Shown here piece after piece: positions 51,317 through 61,403 of a stretch of DNA of 64,000 nucleotides. The stretch comes from Endozoicomonas gorgoniicola (GTDB taxonomy: Bacteria; Pseudomonadota; Gammaproteobacteria; Pseudomonadales; Endozoicomonadaceae), in assembly GCF_025562715.2 (NCBI RefSeq), contig NZ_JAPFCC010000001.1:1754501-1818500 (forward strand). Reading direction: 5' to 3'. Every line of letters begins with the position of its first letter. Within the stretch, counting starts at the first letter, position 1. A model generated the notes under the pieces. It saw only the letters and a program-made list of their open reading frames with translations. It was not told the DNA's origin and did not search any database. A program made the translations under genes and the position numbers.

Positions 51317-52962
51317 GGGTGCGGTTCATTTGCTACGACGCTCTACCCCAGCAAAACCAACCACTTTGACGACTGAGAGCAAAGAAAAAAGGGCTGTTTC
51401 GTGGTGATATAACGTCGCCAAACAAATAACACCGGAAAAGCAGCCCTTTGTGAACGCATCTTACGCCAATACTCTCGACTTTCAATTTTTTTCTCCTGCA
51501 CAGGATCACTTTAATAGCATGATCCGCCACCTCGAATCTGCCTGCCTGCAGGAACATGGCACAACTGAAGAGTACATTCGAACCAATGGGGACGAGCTGC
51601 TTCGGCTAATGTTTCAGGGCTATCTCGATAAACAGGCTGAAGATGAAGAAAGAGCAGTGTCTGTCACTCCCGCTGACGGCATACCTCGTAACCATATTCG
51701 TCAAAATACCAGCCGGGTTCTCACCACGGTGTTTGGCAAGGTAACGGTCAAACGGTTTGCTTATAGCCAGCGCAATGTCTCCAACGAATTCCCACTGGAT
51801 GCCGGGCTCAACCTTAATAACGACCAATATTCTGATGGTGTACGCAAGCGTGTGGTCACGGATGCTATTGATCGTTCTTATGACAATGTCGTCAAACGGC
51901 ATCGTGAAAATTGCCCCGGCATAGTTGGCAAGTACCAGACAATAAAGCTGGTTGAAGGCACAGCTCAGGATTTTGTCGAATTCTATGAACAACGAACCAT
52001 AGAAGATGAGCAAACAGATGACCTATTGGTTCTGAGCTTTGACGGGAAAGGTCTGGTCATGTTGCCAGATGGGTTAAGAGAAGCGACCCGCAAGAATGCA
52101 GAGAAAAGCAAGAAAAAACGTCAGACACGTTTAAGTCCGGGAGAAAAGAAAGACCGGAAGCGTATGGCTATGGTGGCGACTGTTTACACTGTGCGGGCAA
52201 ACCCACGCTCACCAGAGTCCATCATGAACTCTGAAAAGAAAGCGGACAATGTCGTCAAATTTCGACCTCCAATACGCAACAAGAGGGTTTGGGCCAGTGT
52301 TGAGAGGGACGGAGAAACAGTCATCGAAGAAGCCTTTGATGAGGCTCTCAAGCGTGACCCGGAACGAAAACGACAATGGGTTGTCCTGGTCGATGGGCAT
52401 CCGCATCAACTGAAAATGATTGAAAGAGTTGCCCGCAGAAAACAGGTCAAAACCAGCATCATAATGGACTTCATTCATGTGCTGGAATATCTGTGGAAAG
52501 CCGCTCATTGTCTGCATGATAAAGGTGATAAATCTATTGAGAAATGGGTTGAGCAGCAAGCACTGAAAATTCTTCATGGGCAGTCGGGTCGGGTAGCCAG
52601 GGGCATAAAGCAAAGTGCCACGAAACGAAAATTGAAGAATCGGGAAGCTATTGATAAATGTGCTGGCTATCTGCAAAAAAACAGAGACCGGCTTTGCTAC
52701 GATAAGGCGCTACGCTCAGGCTTTCCTATTGCCAGCGGAGTGATTGAAGGCGCTTGCCGACATTTGATAAATGACCGTCTTGATATAACAGGCGCACGAT
52801 GGAGCCTGCAAGGCGCGGAAGCCATTCTGAAGCTTCGCTCAATAAACTCCAGTGGAGACTGGGATGAATACTGGTCATATCACCATTCGTGCTCTAAGAA
52901 ACGAAATTACGGTGAGTTGATGGTGAATAGGGAGGCTTCGTCGTAGCAAATGAACCGCACCC
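51317..52962 (+). mobile_element. ISKra4-family insertion sequence (complete, 1646 bp)
   Basis: Perfect 24-bp terminal inverted repeats at 51317-51340 and 52939-52962 begin GGGTGCGGTTCATTTGCTAC. A 9-bp target duplication GAATCAGAT is at 51308-51316 and 52963-52971. It inserted within the terminal repeat of an older IS1-family element. The ends and transposase are intact. Confidence 0.93.
51450..52946 (+). CDS. ISKra4-family transposase
   Basis: Encodes 498 residues, complete. The core motifs are LLVLSFDGKGLVML near 190, VVLVDGHPHQLKM near 312, DFIHVLEYLWKAAHC near 345, and ASGVIEGACRHLINDR with the catalytic Glu near 430. This is the usual layout of ISKra4 (UPF0236-like) transposases. Confidence 0.9.
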   Translation: MNASYANTLDFQFFSPAQDHFNSMIRHLESACLQEHGTTEEYIRTNGDELLRLMFQGYLDKQAEDEERAVSVTPADGIPRNHIRQNTSRVLTTVFGKVTVKRFAYSQRNVSNEFPLDAGLNLNNDQYSDGVRKRVVTDAIDRSYDNVVKRHRENCPGIVGKYQTIKLVEGTAQDFVEFYEQRTIEDEQTDDLLVLSFDGKGLVMLPDGLREATRKNAEKSKKKRQTRLSPGEKKDRKRMAMVATVYTVRANPRSPESIMNSEKKADNVVKFRPPIRNKRVWASVERDGETVIEEAFDEALKRDPERKRQWVVLVDGHPHQLKMIERVARRKQVKTSIIMDFIHVLEYLWKAAHCLHDKGDKSIEKWVEQQALKILHGQSGRVARGIKQSATKRKLKNREAIDKCAGYLQKNRDRLCYDKALRSGFPIASGVIEGACRHLINDRLDITGARWSLQGAEAILKLRSINSSGDWDEYWSYHHSCSKKRNYGELMVNREASS

Positions 52963-53647
52963 GAATCAGATGCGTTGATCTCGTATATTTTTCGGAAGAG
53001 CTTTGCTGATACTCTATCTATTTTTTCCCTATGGCAATCATTAAAGTTGTATGTGTTCACTGTGATACCACAAATGGAGTTGTGAAAAATGGCAAAGCAC
53101 CCTCAGGTATACAGCGTTACCTATGTCGAAATTGCAAACACAGCTTCCAGCTTGAGTTTCTCTACAACGCTAACAAACCAGGCACCCACGAGCGCATAGT
53201 GAGCATGGCTATGTAACGTCACTCCCTTTCGACAATGAAGAGCTGGTGCTAATCTGCCAGATGGATGAACAATGGTCCTATGTTGGCAATAAGAAAAATC
53301 AGCGCTGGCTGTTTTACGCATGGGAGCCTCGCTACCAGAGGGTGATCGCACATATCTTTGGACGCAGAACGAAGAAAACCTTGAAGAAGCTGATAAAGTT
53401 GGTCAAACCCTATAAGTTCAGGATCTACTGCACCGATGATTGGAAACCCTATGGCTCAGAGCTACCGGCACAGAGCCATATTATCAGCAAGAAACTGACA
53501 CAAAGCATCGAAAGAAACAATCTGACACATCGTACACGTCTTAAATGATCAACCCGTAGAACTATCTGCTTTTCTCACTCAGAGGAACTGCACGATAAGG
53601 TGATCGGAGAGTTCATCTCACGGATATGGTATCAACCTGTTTGAAAC

Positions 53648-53742
53648 GTGACCCTTTTTTTATGTCGAATGTCCGTGCCTGATCAATACCTTTTTTTCTG
53701 ACCCGTGCCAGCCAGCCTGATTTTCTCTTTTCGAGCCTCGCC
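53648..53742 (-). pseudogene. Tyrosine integrase N-terminal stub
   Basis: From the ATG at 53742 the minus strand reads MARLEKRKSGWLARVRKKG, then ARTFDIKKG. This is the usual start of phage/island integrases with an AP2-like DNA-binding N-terminus. The frame continues into the IS1-family end and loses similarity after about 32 residues. The catalytic domain is gone. It lies 240 bases from a tRNA 3' fragment. Confidence 0.6.
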
Positions 53743-53952
53743 ATGATAACTCCGCACTTCTCTGAGAAAGGTAAAAACTGTGTTGATTCTGTGCCAATCC
53801 CAGTGCCAAAAATGAGTGGCACAAATGACACAAGCGAAGTTTAGCAAGATGAAGAATGATCAATAAAAGAAATGGTTATATAGGAAGAGTTGAGCGCAAC
53901 GCCTTGTCGCAGTTGACGTATAGTGAGAAAACGTGGGGAACAGATAGAAAAA

Positions 53953-54002
53953 AAGCCCATCATTTTCACGATGAGCTTTCTGATTGGTGCCCGAGGCCGG
54001 AA
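53953..54002 (-). other. tRNA-Leu 3' fragment with terminator (old attachment site)
   Basis: The 18 bases at 53985-54002 are, on the minus strand, TTCCGGCCTCGGGCACCA, identical in form to the 3' end of a leucine tRNA including CCA. They are followed by the hairpin AAAGCTCATC...GATGGGCTTT and a T-run (complement of 53950-53980), a typical tRNA terminator. The 5' part of the tRNA is absent, as at the attachment site of an integrated element. Confidence 0.6.
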
Positions 54003-54294
54003 CAGAATTTATCGGAAAATCAGGCGCTTGCAGAATTTGTTGTGGCTTGTGTTGCGATCAAAAAATTTGAACGTTGCCAGCTTAGCCTTTTTTCTGAAGG
54101 CTTTCAGGGTGCCTGTGGTCGGAGCCCGACCGGAACACGTCTCTGTGTCAGGCGTTCACCCTCTGCCTTGATTCCGTCTGGGCAGCAGTAGCATAGTAGC
54201 CATAAGTTTGAAATCGTGCGCTACGTGAATGTCAGGAAGGTTTACCCTGAAAATTTTATTTCATGCACGTAGCCGCTCGTGATTTCTTTCCTCT
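54003..54294. other. Gene-free stretch
   Basis: Apart from the repeat copy at 54184-54274, no coding sequence is supported. A plus-strand frame of about 110 codons crosses the tRNA fragment and the repeat and is not credible. Confidence 0.4.
54184..54274. repeat. Dispersed intergenic repeat, copy 2
   Basis: About 91 bases similar to 49627-49719 in the same orientation. Shared blocks are GCAGTAG, TAGCCATAA, TTTGAAATC and TTCATGCACGTAGC. CTACGTG (54221-54227) and CACGTAG (54267-54273) can pair. It lies just past the viaA stop. Confidence 0.5.
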
Positions 54295-55710
54295 CTAACG
54301 ATCGAGTAGCCCCGTCTGAAATCCGATTAACTCCCGAATGGTTGAACTTGAAGGATTATATATCCATTCACGATCAAAATGGCTCCTTAACCGGTTAGAC
54401 ATAAATTCATTGCCAATGCAGAGAGAATAGAAGCGGTTGCCATCAAGCCTCTGTTTTTCAATGGTTTCAAGCATCTCTGACGATAGTGATGACATCACAA
54501 AGTCGGAAATTATCAGCATATCTGCATTACGGTACTCATCGCTCTCCATGATACCAAGACCATGCGAGATGGCAGGCTCAACGTCAGTTCCCCCATGGAA
54601 TGATTTTTGAAGAAAAGCGAGTAATGTTTGCAAGTTATAGCCAGCTGACAGATCAAGAGTTTCTATGGCAGTAGAAAAATTGATTAAATAACAAGCCCGC
54701 TTATTCTGATTGGCTACCGTTGCCATATACAAGGTAACTGCCTTCGCGATAGTTTCCGGAGATCCATGCATAGACCCACTGGTATCCACGCAGATTACAA
54801 TTGGCCCCATCTTCTCTTCTTCATTAACCTGCTGCTCCTCTTCGATTTCAACCTCCTTGTTATGACTTTGCATGCCCTGCATATCAAAACACATCAAACG
54901 AGATTCAATATATTTCAAATCAAACAGCATAGCGGTGTCTGAATCTGAAAGTAGAGCCAGTTCCGAGGGCAGCAAATGTTCTATATCCTTACCCAGCTTG
55001 ATGCCAATAATTTCCTCTCTTGAGTTCACATCAGGAATCGTCACGGGTACTGAAACAACTGTTTTTGCCATTTCTACCTTTTCTGAGAGGCTGATCTGGC
55101 GAACCTTTCCTAGCAGTTCACAAAGTTCTTTGACTCCTTTATCCTCTGAAAGGTATTTAGCCCAATGTCTAATCTGTTCAATATCAGTAAGCGAAAGCCC
55201 TCCCCTTGAAAGGTCCAGAAAATAACCGGGCTCCAATCCTAATTCTTCAAGGTAATTAACAATTTTTTTTAGATTTTCAAGCCATTCATCAATCTGTTTC
55301 AAAAACTGTGCTCTGTAACGATTAACGGCATCTAGCTCCCACTCTGATCGTTTTAGTCTGAGCCTCTTTCTCCATTCTTGAAGTAATAGTTTCCTTTGCA
55401 ATCTGACATCAACTTGCTTGAGATTATTTCCCCTTAAAGCCACTACTGAAGTTGGATAAGCTACAGCTTTTTGCCAATAAGAGATATCTCTTGGAAGTTT
55501 GGCGTCTTTGAGGAATGCTTCAAAATCAACCAGATTATTTTTGTAAGCAGAGGCACTATCTGGATGTAACTCAAACTGTGCTTCTGCCTCCGAACACTGT
55601 GTCTCGCTTCGAGAAAAAGGAAAGTTCTCAGCAAGTTTCAGCTTTGTATCCAATTCCCAGCTTTTCAGTTCAGAGTTCAATGAATCACTTGCAGCAATGT
55701 TATCTTTCAA
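54295..55710 (-). CDS. viaA: ViaA-like VWA domain protein
   Basis: Encodes 471 residues from TTG 55710; E. coli ViaA is 483. The N-terminal two thirds are helical. The VWA domain starts near 302 with the metal site DTSGSM at 309-314 and continues with FHGGTDVEPAISHGL and ADMLIISDFVMS. ViaA partners with the RavA MoxR ATPase. An IS630 element now sits 16 bases upstream, cutting it off from ravA. No good ribosome site precedes the TTG, so the natural 5' end is uncertain. Confidence 0.85.
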   Translation of the reverse strand: MKDNIAASDSLNSELKSWELDTKLKLAENFPFSRSETQCSEAEAQFELHPDSASAYKNNLVDFEAFLKDAKLPRDISYWQKAVAYPTSVVALRGNNLKQVDVRLQRKLLLQEWRKRLRLKRSEWELDAVNRYRAQFLKQIDEWLENLKKIVNYLEELGLEPGYFLDLSRGGLSLTDIEQIRHWAKYLSEDKGVKELCELLGKVRQISLSEKVEMAKTVVSVPVTIPDVNSREEIIGIKLGKDIEHLLPSELALLSDSDTAMLFDLKYIESRLMCFDMQGMQSHNKEVEIEEEQQVNEEEKMGPIVICVDTSGSMHGSPETIAKAVTLYMATVANQNKRACYLINFSTAIETLDLSAGYNLQTLLAFLQKSFHGGTDVEPAISHGLGIMESDEYRNADMLIISDFVMSSLSSEMLETIEKQRLDGNRFYSLCIGNEFMSNRLRSHFDREWIYNPSSSTIRELIGFQTGLLDR

Positions 55711-55726
55711 GAATTTAAGGTTGCTA

Positions 55727-56899
55727 AGTAGTCATGCATACGAAATCATATATTCCTGACCGACCCCATCAAAAACTCGCTTTACCTCTTTCTCAAAGCC
55801 TCTGAAATTCACAATTGATAATATATCGATCCATTCATATTTAGCCTTATCCCATAGAATCTCAATCAGGTTGAGCTCGGGAGAGTATGTGGGGAGAAAT
55901 AAAACAATCATTTTTTTCTCAAGAATCCAGTCATCAATTCTTGCTCGGAACGCTTTACTGGTGTGAATGCTGGCATTATCAATAATGACCACAGTGTAAC
56001 GATCATCTCCTCCGTACTCTGGAGCTGTCATCTGATAGGCAAAATAGTCGAAAATATCAATGACTGTCTTGCTATCAACTGATCCAATTACAGGGTAATA
56101 AAACAGTTCACAGGAACGGTTCATAAACCCCAGAACATTGATTCTTTTACTTTTTACTGAAGGTATACGGAGCTGTTTGCCTTTCTCCTGCCAGCCATAA
56201 GGTACGCAAGGCTCCTGACTAAACCCTGACTCGTCAAAATAGAACAAATTAATTAAACCTTTATCTTCAGCTTCTTGAGCATCTTTCAATGCTGCCTTAC
56301 TACGCTGAAACTGCTCCTCATCTCTTTTATGCTTGCATGATTTACGGAGTCTTTTGTAAACCATCCCCAGCTTTTTTATTATTCTACCTATTGTCGTCTT
56401 TGATGCGGATTTGCCTGTTTCCTCTTCGATTTTGGATTGGACATATGATATACGGCGGGGTTCCTTAGCCACCAGTTCTTTAATGCGCAGTTCTTCTTCA
56501 GAATTGTAAATAGGTTTCTTCCCTCCGTCGTGTGTTTTGTATAGCCCTCGAATACCATAATCCTCCCAGTCATCAAGCCAGCGTGATACCGTCTGGTACT
56601 GAACCTCAAAGATATCGGCAATTTGAGCCATAGGAAAGCCACGAGAGCTGAGCAGTACAGCGTGTGCTCTTTCTCTGACATAGGGTGTTGGGCCATGACT
56701 CCTGGCGATCTGCAGGGTTTCTCTAATGGCCCCATCTGTGATAGGTAAAACGGTTTTCATTTTCGTTGAAGCAGTAACGCAGGTGTTGTTGGTGATAGCT
56801 GGAGTATAATCACTACACTGAGCGCTGCCGGTAGAATTGGAATAACTATTTTTAGTAACCGGACGGTCAAAAATATTCGATAGCTAATTTATAACTACT
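55727..56899 (-). mobile_element. IS630-family insertion sequence A
   Basis: About 1173 bp bounded by TA dinucleotides (55725-55726 and 56900-56901), the target duplication of IS630. Short inverted ends read AGTAGTCAT on the left and AGTAGTTAT on the complement of the right. It lies between ravA and viaA, whose original spacer was only about 65 bases. The right boundary is less certain because the similarity between the ends is short. Confidence 0.75.
55732..56760 (-). CDS. IS630-family transposase A
   Basis: Encodes 342 residues in one frame. An N-terminal HTH pair (GFPMAQIADIFEVQYQTVSR, near 55) is followed by a DDE domain: FYFDESGFSQEP near 175, VVIIDNASIHTSKAF near 255, and FLPTYSPELNLIEILW near 290. 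Full length, so the element may still move. Confidence 0.92.
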   Translation of the reverse strand: MKTVLPITDGAIRETLQIARSHGPTPYVRERAHAVLLSSRGFPMAQIADIFEVQYQTVSRWLDDWEDYGIRGLYKTHDGGKKPIYNSEEELRIKELVAKEPRRISYVQSKIEEETGKSASKTTIGRIIKKLGMVYKRLRKSCKHKRDEEQFQRSKAALKDAQEAEDKGLINLFYFDESGFSQEPCVPYGWQEKGKQLRIPSVKSKRINVLGFMNRSCELFYYPVIGSVDSKTVIDIFDYFAYQMTAPEYGGDDRYTVVIIDNASIHTSKAFRARIDDWILEKKMIVLFLPTYSPELNLIEILWDKAKYEWIDILSIVNFRGFEKEVKRVFDGVGQEYMISYA

Positions 56900-57184
56900 T
56901 ATCGGAAAGTGATTTCTCTAGGGAAAGCAAGCTTGTTTTCACCACAACCTCACTTACACAGATCAATTAAACGATCACAATCAGCAATTCTCAAATTGAG
57001 ATCATCAATCTGCTTTGAAATGCCTTCTATAGCAACCGATTGTACCGTCTTTGGTACAAACGGGCTATGTAACATTTTTTCATGCTGCTTTTTATTCTTT
57101 TGAACTTTATTTAATGAATCAGTTAGTGATTTTTTAAATTCAAAACCAGCTTTTATAAGTGATTTTATAAGACGTTCATTAATA

Positions 57185-58975
57185 GTAACTGCTCATATTC
57201 CATTGGCAAGAACCGTTTCCTGATAGCCTGATGCCTTCAGGATGAGATGCCCCAGCTGCGGAATCAGATTGGTTCCAGTCAGCCTGTCCCTGAGATAGTT
57301 GGCAAAGGACACCCCGTGTTGTTTACAGGTCTTTTTCAAACTGGCAAAGGTGTCGCGGCATTTCCTCCCAAGTTTACTCCGGGTACCACCGCCAACCTTT
57401 CGCCGTTTCACATACTCTCTGATCTGCCTCTCGCTCAGGTTGTTGTGCAGTGGCAGCCACGGATACTCAAGAACCAATAACAGCTCTTCCCTGACAACCA
57501 TCAGTTTGCCCAACTCAGCCTGCAAGGCAGGGTAGTCAACCCGCTGTGTTACCCAACGATCAAACTCCTGGTAGAGCTTCTGTTTCTCCTTGTCCGTTGG
57601 TTTTTTCTGGTAGGCCTCAATGTCGTCGTAGAGGCACCAGTACTGATCCTGCACGGTGTCACGGGCGGCTCGTTCCAGGTCATTGGCCGGTATCAGCTTG
57701 TCCATGTTTCTTCCCGCATGGTACCAACACAGCGAATGCTGAAAGGCTGTATCAAACTGCCGGGCTCCATCGCTATGGATAATCAGGTTCTCAAGGCGAT
57801 GATTGAGCATCAATGCGGCCTTTAAAACACCCTCTGTCGCCCAGCGCCTTTGTTGCGGGGCAGCACAACCAATGCTGTTAAGGAAGCTCTCCCACTCTTC
57901 TTCTGTTGAGAAACGCTTCTCGCCGCATTCGGATAGCGCAGTGATCCACTTCTTCGACACATCAACCTGATTCTCCATGTAGTCAATGGCAACGTCGTTG
58001 AGAAGATAAAGCCGCTGCTGCCCTTGCAGACAGCCCAGGAAATTAATCCTGCTCTTACTGTCGCTGCTATGGAAGTAGGAAAAATAAGGGTTGCCGATAA
58101 ACAGGCAGTAGCCGTTTTTTCCTTGGTGGCGAGCACCTGTGTCGTCGGCCTGGAGATAATCAGAGCAAGTCAGCCCTGCTTCCAGCAATTCTTCTTTTTC
58201 CTGGTGGAAAATATCATGGCCTTTCGTCAGGATGTTGCTCAGGGAACCTTCTGATATTGAGCATCCATGGTCGTGCAGCCAAGATAGCAGTAGTGGCTGT
58301 GTCGTACTGCATGAATGATAAAAATCCAGCAGATGGGCTTTCAGGTTGTCGCCAAAACGGTCTTTCACATGATCAGGTAGCGGGGCTGACACCCCGCCTT
58401 CCGGAGTTGTGTAATACTCACGCCTGTAGCGAGTAGTGACAAAACGCAAGTCCAGCTCAGTATGGAAAAAGTCGATATAGCACTTGAAGCGCCAGTTCTC
58501 ACCGGGAGCAGCGATTGAACAGATTTCCTCTCGGTCAACAGTCATTGGTGGTGCAGCGGTTTCACCGGCTTCTTGTGATCGTGGTCGTTTACTTTTCGGC
58601 GGACGATCAGTGTCACTTTTCCCGGCAGCCTGATCAGTGTCTTCCGCAGAAGAGCTGTCTTCCTGATCATCGCCCTTGTCCGAGACATTAGGCCTGATTT
58701 TAGGCTTGCCCTTGTGCTTCTTCAGGTGGCGAATTTCTGCTCGAAGCTGTTCGTTCTCTTCGACCAGCTGTTCGATCTGAACGCGCTGCCTTTCAATTTG
58801 CACAGATTGCTTCTCGACCGTGTCGAGAAGGTTTTTGACGAATGAACGCAACTGTTCATTGTCTGTACTGGAGAATAGTGAGTCAGGCAGGTGCATACGG
58901 TGAAATATACGAAAGATCAGGATAACTTTCTTTGACCTGTAGAGGTTGATTTGCCAGTCAATTTTGAGCAGTTAC
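57185..58975 (-). mobile_element. IS66-family insertion sequence (tnpC only, 1791 bp)
   Basis: Ends carry the inverted repeat GTAACTGCTCA (57185-57195 and the complement of 58965-58975). An exact 8-bp target duplication CATTAATA lies at 57177-57184 and 58976-58983. Only the large tnpC-type transposase is present, with no tnpA or tnpB, as in the ISBst12-like subgroup. Confidence 0.92.
57193..58896 (-). CDS. IS66-family transposase TnpC
   Basis: Encodes 567 residues. The N-terminal coiled coil (residues 10-60, VEKQSVQIERQRVQIEQLVE) is followed by a basic linker and the DDE core. The core includes YLQADDTGARHQGKNGY near 245, LIIHSDGARQFDTAF near 373 and the final Glu in LPLHNNLSERQIREYVK near 480. 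Full length. Confidence 0.92.
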   Translation of the reverse strand: MHLPDSLFSSTDNEQLRSFVKNLLDTVEKQSVQIERQRVQIEQLVEENEQLRAEIRHLKKHKGKPKIRPNVSDKGDDQEDSSSAEDTDQAAGKSDTDRPPKSKRPRSQEAGETAAPPMTVDREEICSIAAPGENWRFKCYIDFFHTELDLRFVTTRYRREYYTTPEGGVSAPLPDHVKDRFGDNLKAHLLDFYHSCSTTQPLLLSWLHDHGCSISEGSLSNILTKGHDIFHQEKEELLEAGLTCSDYLQADDTGARHQGKNGYCLFIGNPYFSYFHSSDSKSRINFLGCLQGQQRLYLLNDVAIDYMENQVDVSKKWITALSECGEKRFSTEEEWESFLNSIGCAAPQQRRWATEGVLKAALMLNHRLENLIIHSDGARQFDTAFQHSLCWYHAGRNMDKLIPANDLERAARDTVQDQYWCLYDDIEAYQKKPTDKEKQKLYQEFDRWVTQRVDYPALQAELGKLMVVREELLLVLEYPWLPLHNNLSERQIREYVKRRKVGGGTRSKLGRKCRDTFASLKKTCKQHGVSFANYLRDRLTGTNLIPQLGHLILKASGYQETVLANGI

Positions 58976-60278
58976 CATTAATATCATCTTTCTTGTCACC
59001 TTTGTGGAATATAACTTTTGGAACATAATTCTTTAGCGTGTTATGTCCATGGTAATTGTATTTATACTTAATTGAACAGCTACCTTGAGCATCAAAAGTA
59101 CAAGTAACTTTGCTCATTTCATTACCGCTACGATCTACGGGATGAAAGTTATTCATAGATTTCATTTTTTCAACACCAATATAAAAATCTATTTTTTCTC
59201 CATTACTGCGCCGATTATCAATATCACGCGTCACATGGAAGTATTTTTTACCGGCCAAAGTTTTAGTGTCGTATACATCATGACTATGAAAAAGTTCTTT
59301 GTGTATTTCCTGATCCAGCTTTTCTTTTTCCTTGTCGAGCCGAGCCATATCTAAATCAGTACTAAATCCGCAGTCTTTCACTGCATCTTCTACAATTTTA
59401 ATCATAGTCTCACGATTACTCTCTTCAATCCAAAGACAGTGCCTGAGTAACAATGCATCTGAATGATTTGACTGCTTACGACCACAGAGCATAGCTGACG
59501 CCTTCATAACAATAGCCGCTTTCTGCCAGCGACGATCTGAAACATAAACAGGCTCTTCCATTTCCCCCAGTGCTATTCGTATCAGGGAAATAATAGTTAA
59601 TGTTTCTATAGACAGTTCGACACTATGAATGCCCTGGATGATTTCTTTCCAGGTAGCATTGTCAATTCTAAGCTCTTGAGGAACTTCAATCTCCGCACTG
59701 ACAGGTTCACCATTGATCAGGCTTTCGAATTTCTCTCGGCTCTGCAACGGAGGAACCAACATGCGAAGGGTGAAACGGTCATACAGTGCATCCAAACCCT
59801 GCCCCTCCGCTGGCGTCTCATTTGATGCAGCAAAGAGAGCTTTTAGTGGGGCTTCCTGGGTTTCATCTCCATTACGAAAGAGGCGTTCGTTTGTCAGGGT
59901 CAGCAAGGTGTTCAGAACAGCTGGACTGGATTTCCATATCTCATCAAGAAATGCGAAGTCAGCTGTTGGCAAGTAACCATTCGTCTTGCGAGTGTATTTG
60001 TCCTCTTTCAACGCCTTCAGTGATACAGGCCCAAACACTTCTTCCGGTGTACTAAACCGATTCATTAGGTATTCGAAGTACTGACTGTCCTGAAACGCAC
60101 AGGAAATACGGCGGGATATCAGGCTTTTTGCAGTACCTGGGGGACCATACAGAAATGTATTTTGCCCAGACAAGGCGCCCAACAGAGCAACTGCGACAAT
60201 TTCTTCGCGCTCGTGAAGGCCAACTCCAAGTTTCTCAACCAACTGCTCTACTTTTTCTTTTATTGATCTGCGCACACC

Positions 60279-61326
60279 CTATGCATGAACTTTTTCTAAG
60301 CAAGCATAGGCAGTGTTCTCAGCTCGGAAGAACCCTAAAATCATCTTTTTCTTCCTCTGTATGGATTTCAAACCAGAACTGACCGCTCTGAGAAACTGAT
60401 CTTTGGTTTTCAACGCCATACGACCTATGCGGCCCGACTTTAATACACTCCAAATGAGTTCTACGGGGTTCAGTTCCGGAGAATACGGAGGCAGTATCTG
60501 GATACCCAACAGCCGCTCTTCCTTGCTGAGATATTTCATCACCTTCTTGGCTTTATGTGCCGAGTGTCCATCTGTTACGACCATAACCGGACGATCATGA
60601 GAACTGACAATTTGCTTCAGAAACTTGATGAAAACATCGGCGTTGAAGCGACCAGGAATGGTCATGTAGCGCATATGTCCCTCACCACTCACTGCAGAAA
60701 TCATGTTGATGCCAAACCGGGCTCCTGTCTTTGTGACAGTCGGCGTATAGCCTTTTCGGCTCCAGGTTGTGCCACTGTGATAGTCAGAGCGTATGCTGGC
60801 TTCATCAATAAAGTAGATAATTGCTTTCTTTTCTTCAGCCAGTTTGCGAAGGGTCGGATAGCGTATATCCAGATACTCCTGTACTTTTTTTTTTGCTCTG
60901 CTGCCAGGCTTTTCGCACCGGCCGCTGAGGAGTTAATCCCATTCTCCTGAGCATCTTACTAACGGCTGCAGGGTGCATGGTTACATCGAATTCTGTTTTT
61001 ATTACTGAGGCTAGAATATCCCTCGACCAGAGCGTTTTATAAAATCCGTAAGCGGTTGGGTCTTTGGTCAGAATGATTTGGGTCAGGGACTCTCGTTGCT
61101 CAGGTGAGAGCTTAGCGTTTTTGCTCTGGGCGATGGGTCGAGTTTTTAGGGCTTCCATCCCGCCATCGCGGTACCTTCCAGTCCACCGATAGATGCAGGA
61201 TTCATCAGTTCCATACTCTTCAGCAAGGCTCTTTACAGTCGCACCATCAAGCCATTTCTGAATAGCTTCCATGCGAATGGCTTCTCTCACTTCGTGGGAA
61301 ATTTTGCGACCGTCAACCTTGCTCAT
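60279..61326 (-). CDS. IS630-family transposase B, two frames joined at a poly-A slip site
   Basis: The first frame starts MSKVDGRKISHEVREAIRME (ATG near 61326) and carries two HTH units. The second frame, ending at 60279, carries the DDE part: FIDEASIRSDYHSG, MVVTDGHSAHKAKK and PPYSPELNPVELIW. They meet at ten T residues on the plus strand (60885-60894). Shifting frame there joins QQSKKK to VQEYLDIRYP. Programmed frameshifting on A-runs is known in several insertion-sequence families; an inactivating indel is the other explanation. Confidence 0.75.
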
Positions 61327-61403
61327 AAACACCTCAAAAACAGAGGTGTCACAATACAGACTTTGCACCTGCAAAGTATTGGCTCACATCAATAACTTCA
61401 TGA
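60282..61403 (-). mobile_element. IS630-family insertion sequence B
   Basis: About 1122 bp bounded by TA (60280-60281 and 61404-61405). The ends share an inverted repeat (left TGCATGAACTTTTT, complement of right TCATGAAGTTATT). It is inserted a few bases before the ravA start codon. The transposase is encoded in two frames joined at a run of ten A residues on the coding strand. Confidence 0.82.

Larger units (their letters stand above)
51301..53654 (+). pseudogene. IS1-family element, decayed and split by ISKra4
   Basis: The left end GGGTCATGAATCAGATGCGTTGAT, with the ISKra4 element removed, resembles the complement of the right end at 53654 (GGGTCACGTTTCAAACAGGT). The InsA frame (53031-53216) has its zinc-finger start VVCVHCDTTN but stops at residue 61. 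The InsB part (from about 53222) carries MDEQWSYVG and HDKVIGEFIS, but its N-terminus is deleted and a TGA at 53546-53548 interrupts it before the C-terminus at 53642-53644. Not functional. Confidence 0.75.
56950..60275 (-). pseudogene. ravA: ravA (MoxR-type ATPase), split by IS66
   Basis: The N-terminal part (60275 to 58984) has Walker A GPPGTAKS at 44-51 and Walker B FAFLDE near 107-112, plus sensor segments (FAASNETPAEG). An IS66 element follows codon 433. Removing it and one 8-bp duplication continues the frame as NERLIKSLIKAG to a stop at 56950-56952, 508 residues in total (E. coli RavA has 498). As is, the ATPase core could be made with a false C-terminus, but the full protein cannot. 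The start is GTG 60275; the ribosome site may have been displaced by an IS630 insertion five bases upstream. Confidence 0.85.

Noticed and set aside
53856..54191. Plus-strand frame of 111 codons
   Set aside because: It runs through a tRNA fragment, a terminator and a dispersed repeat.
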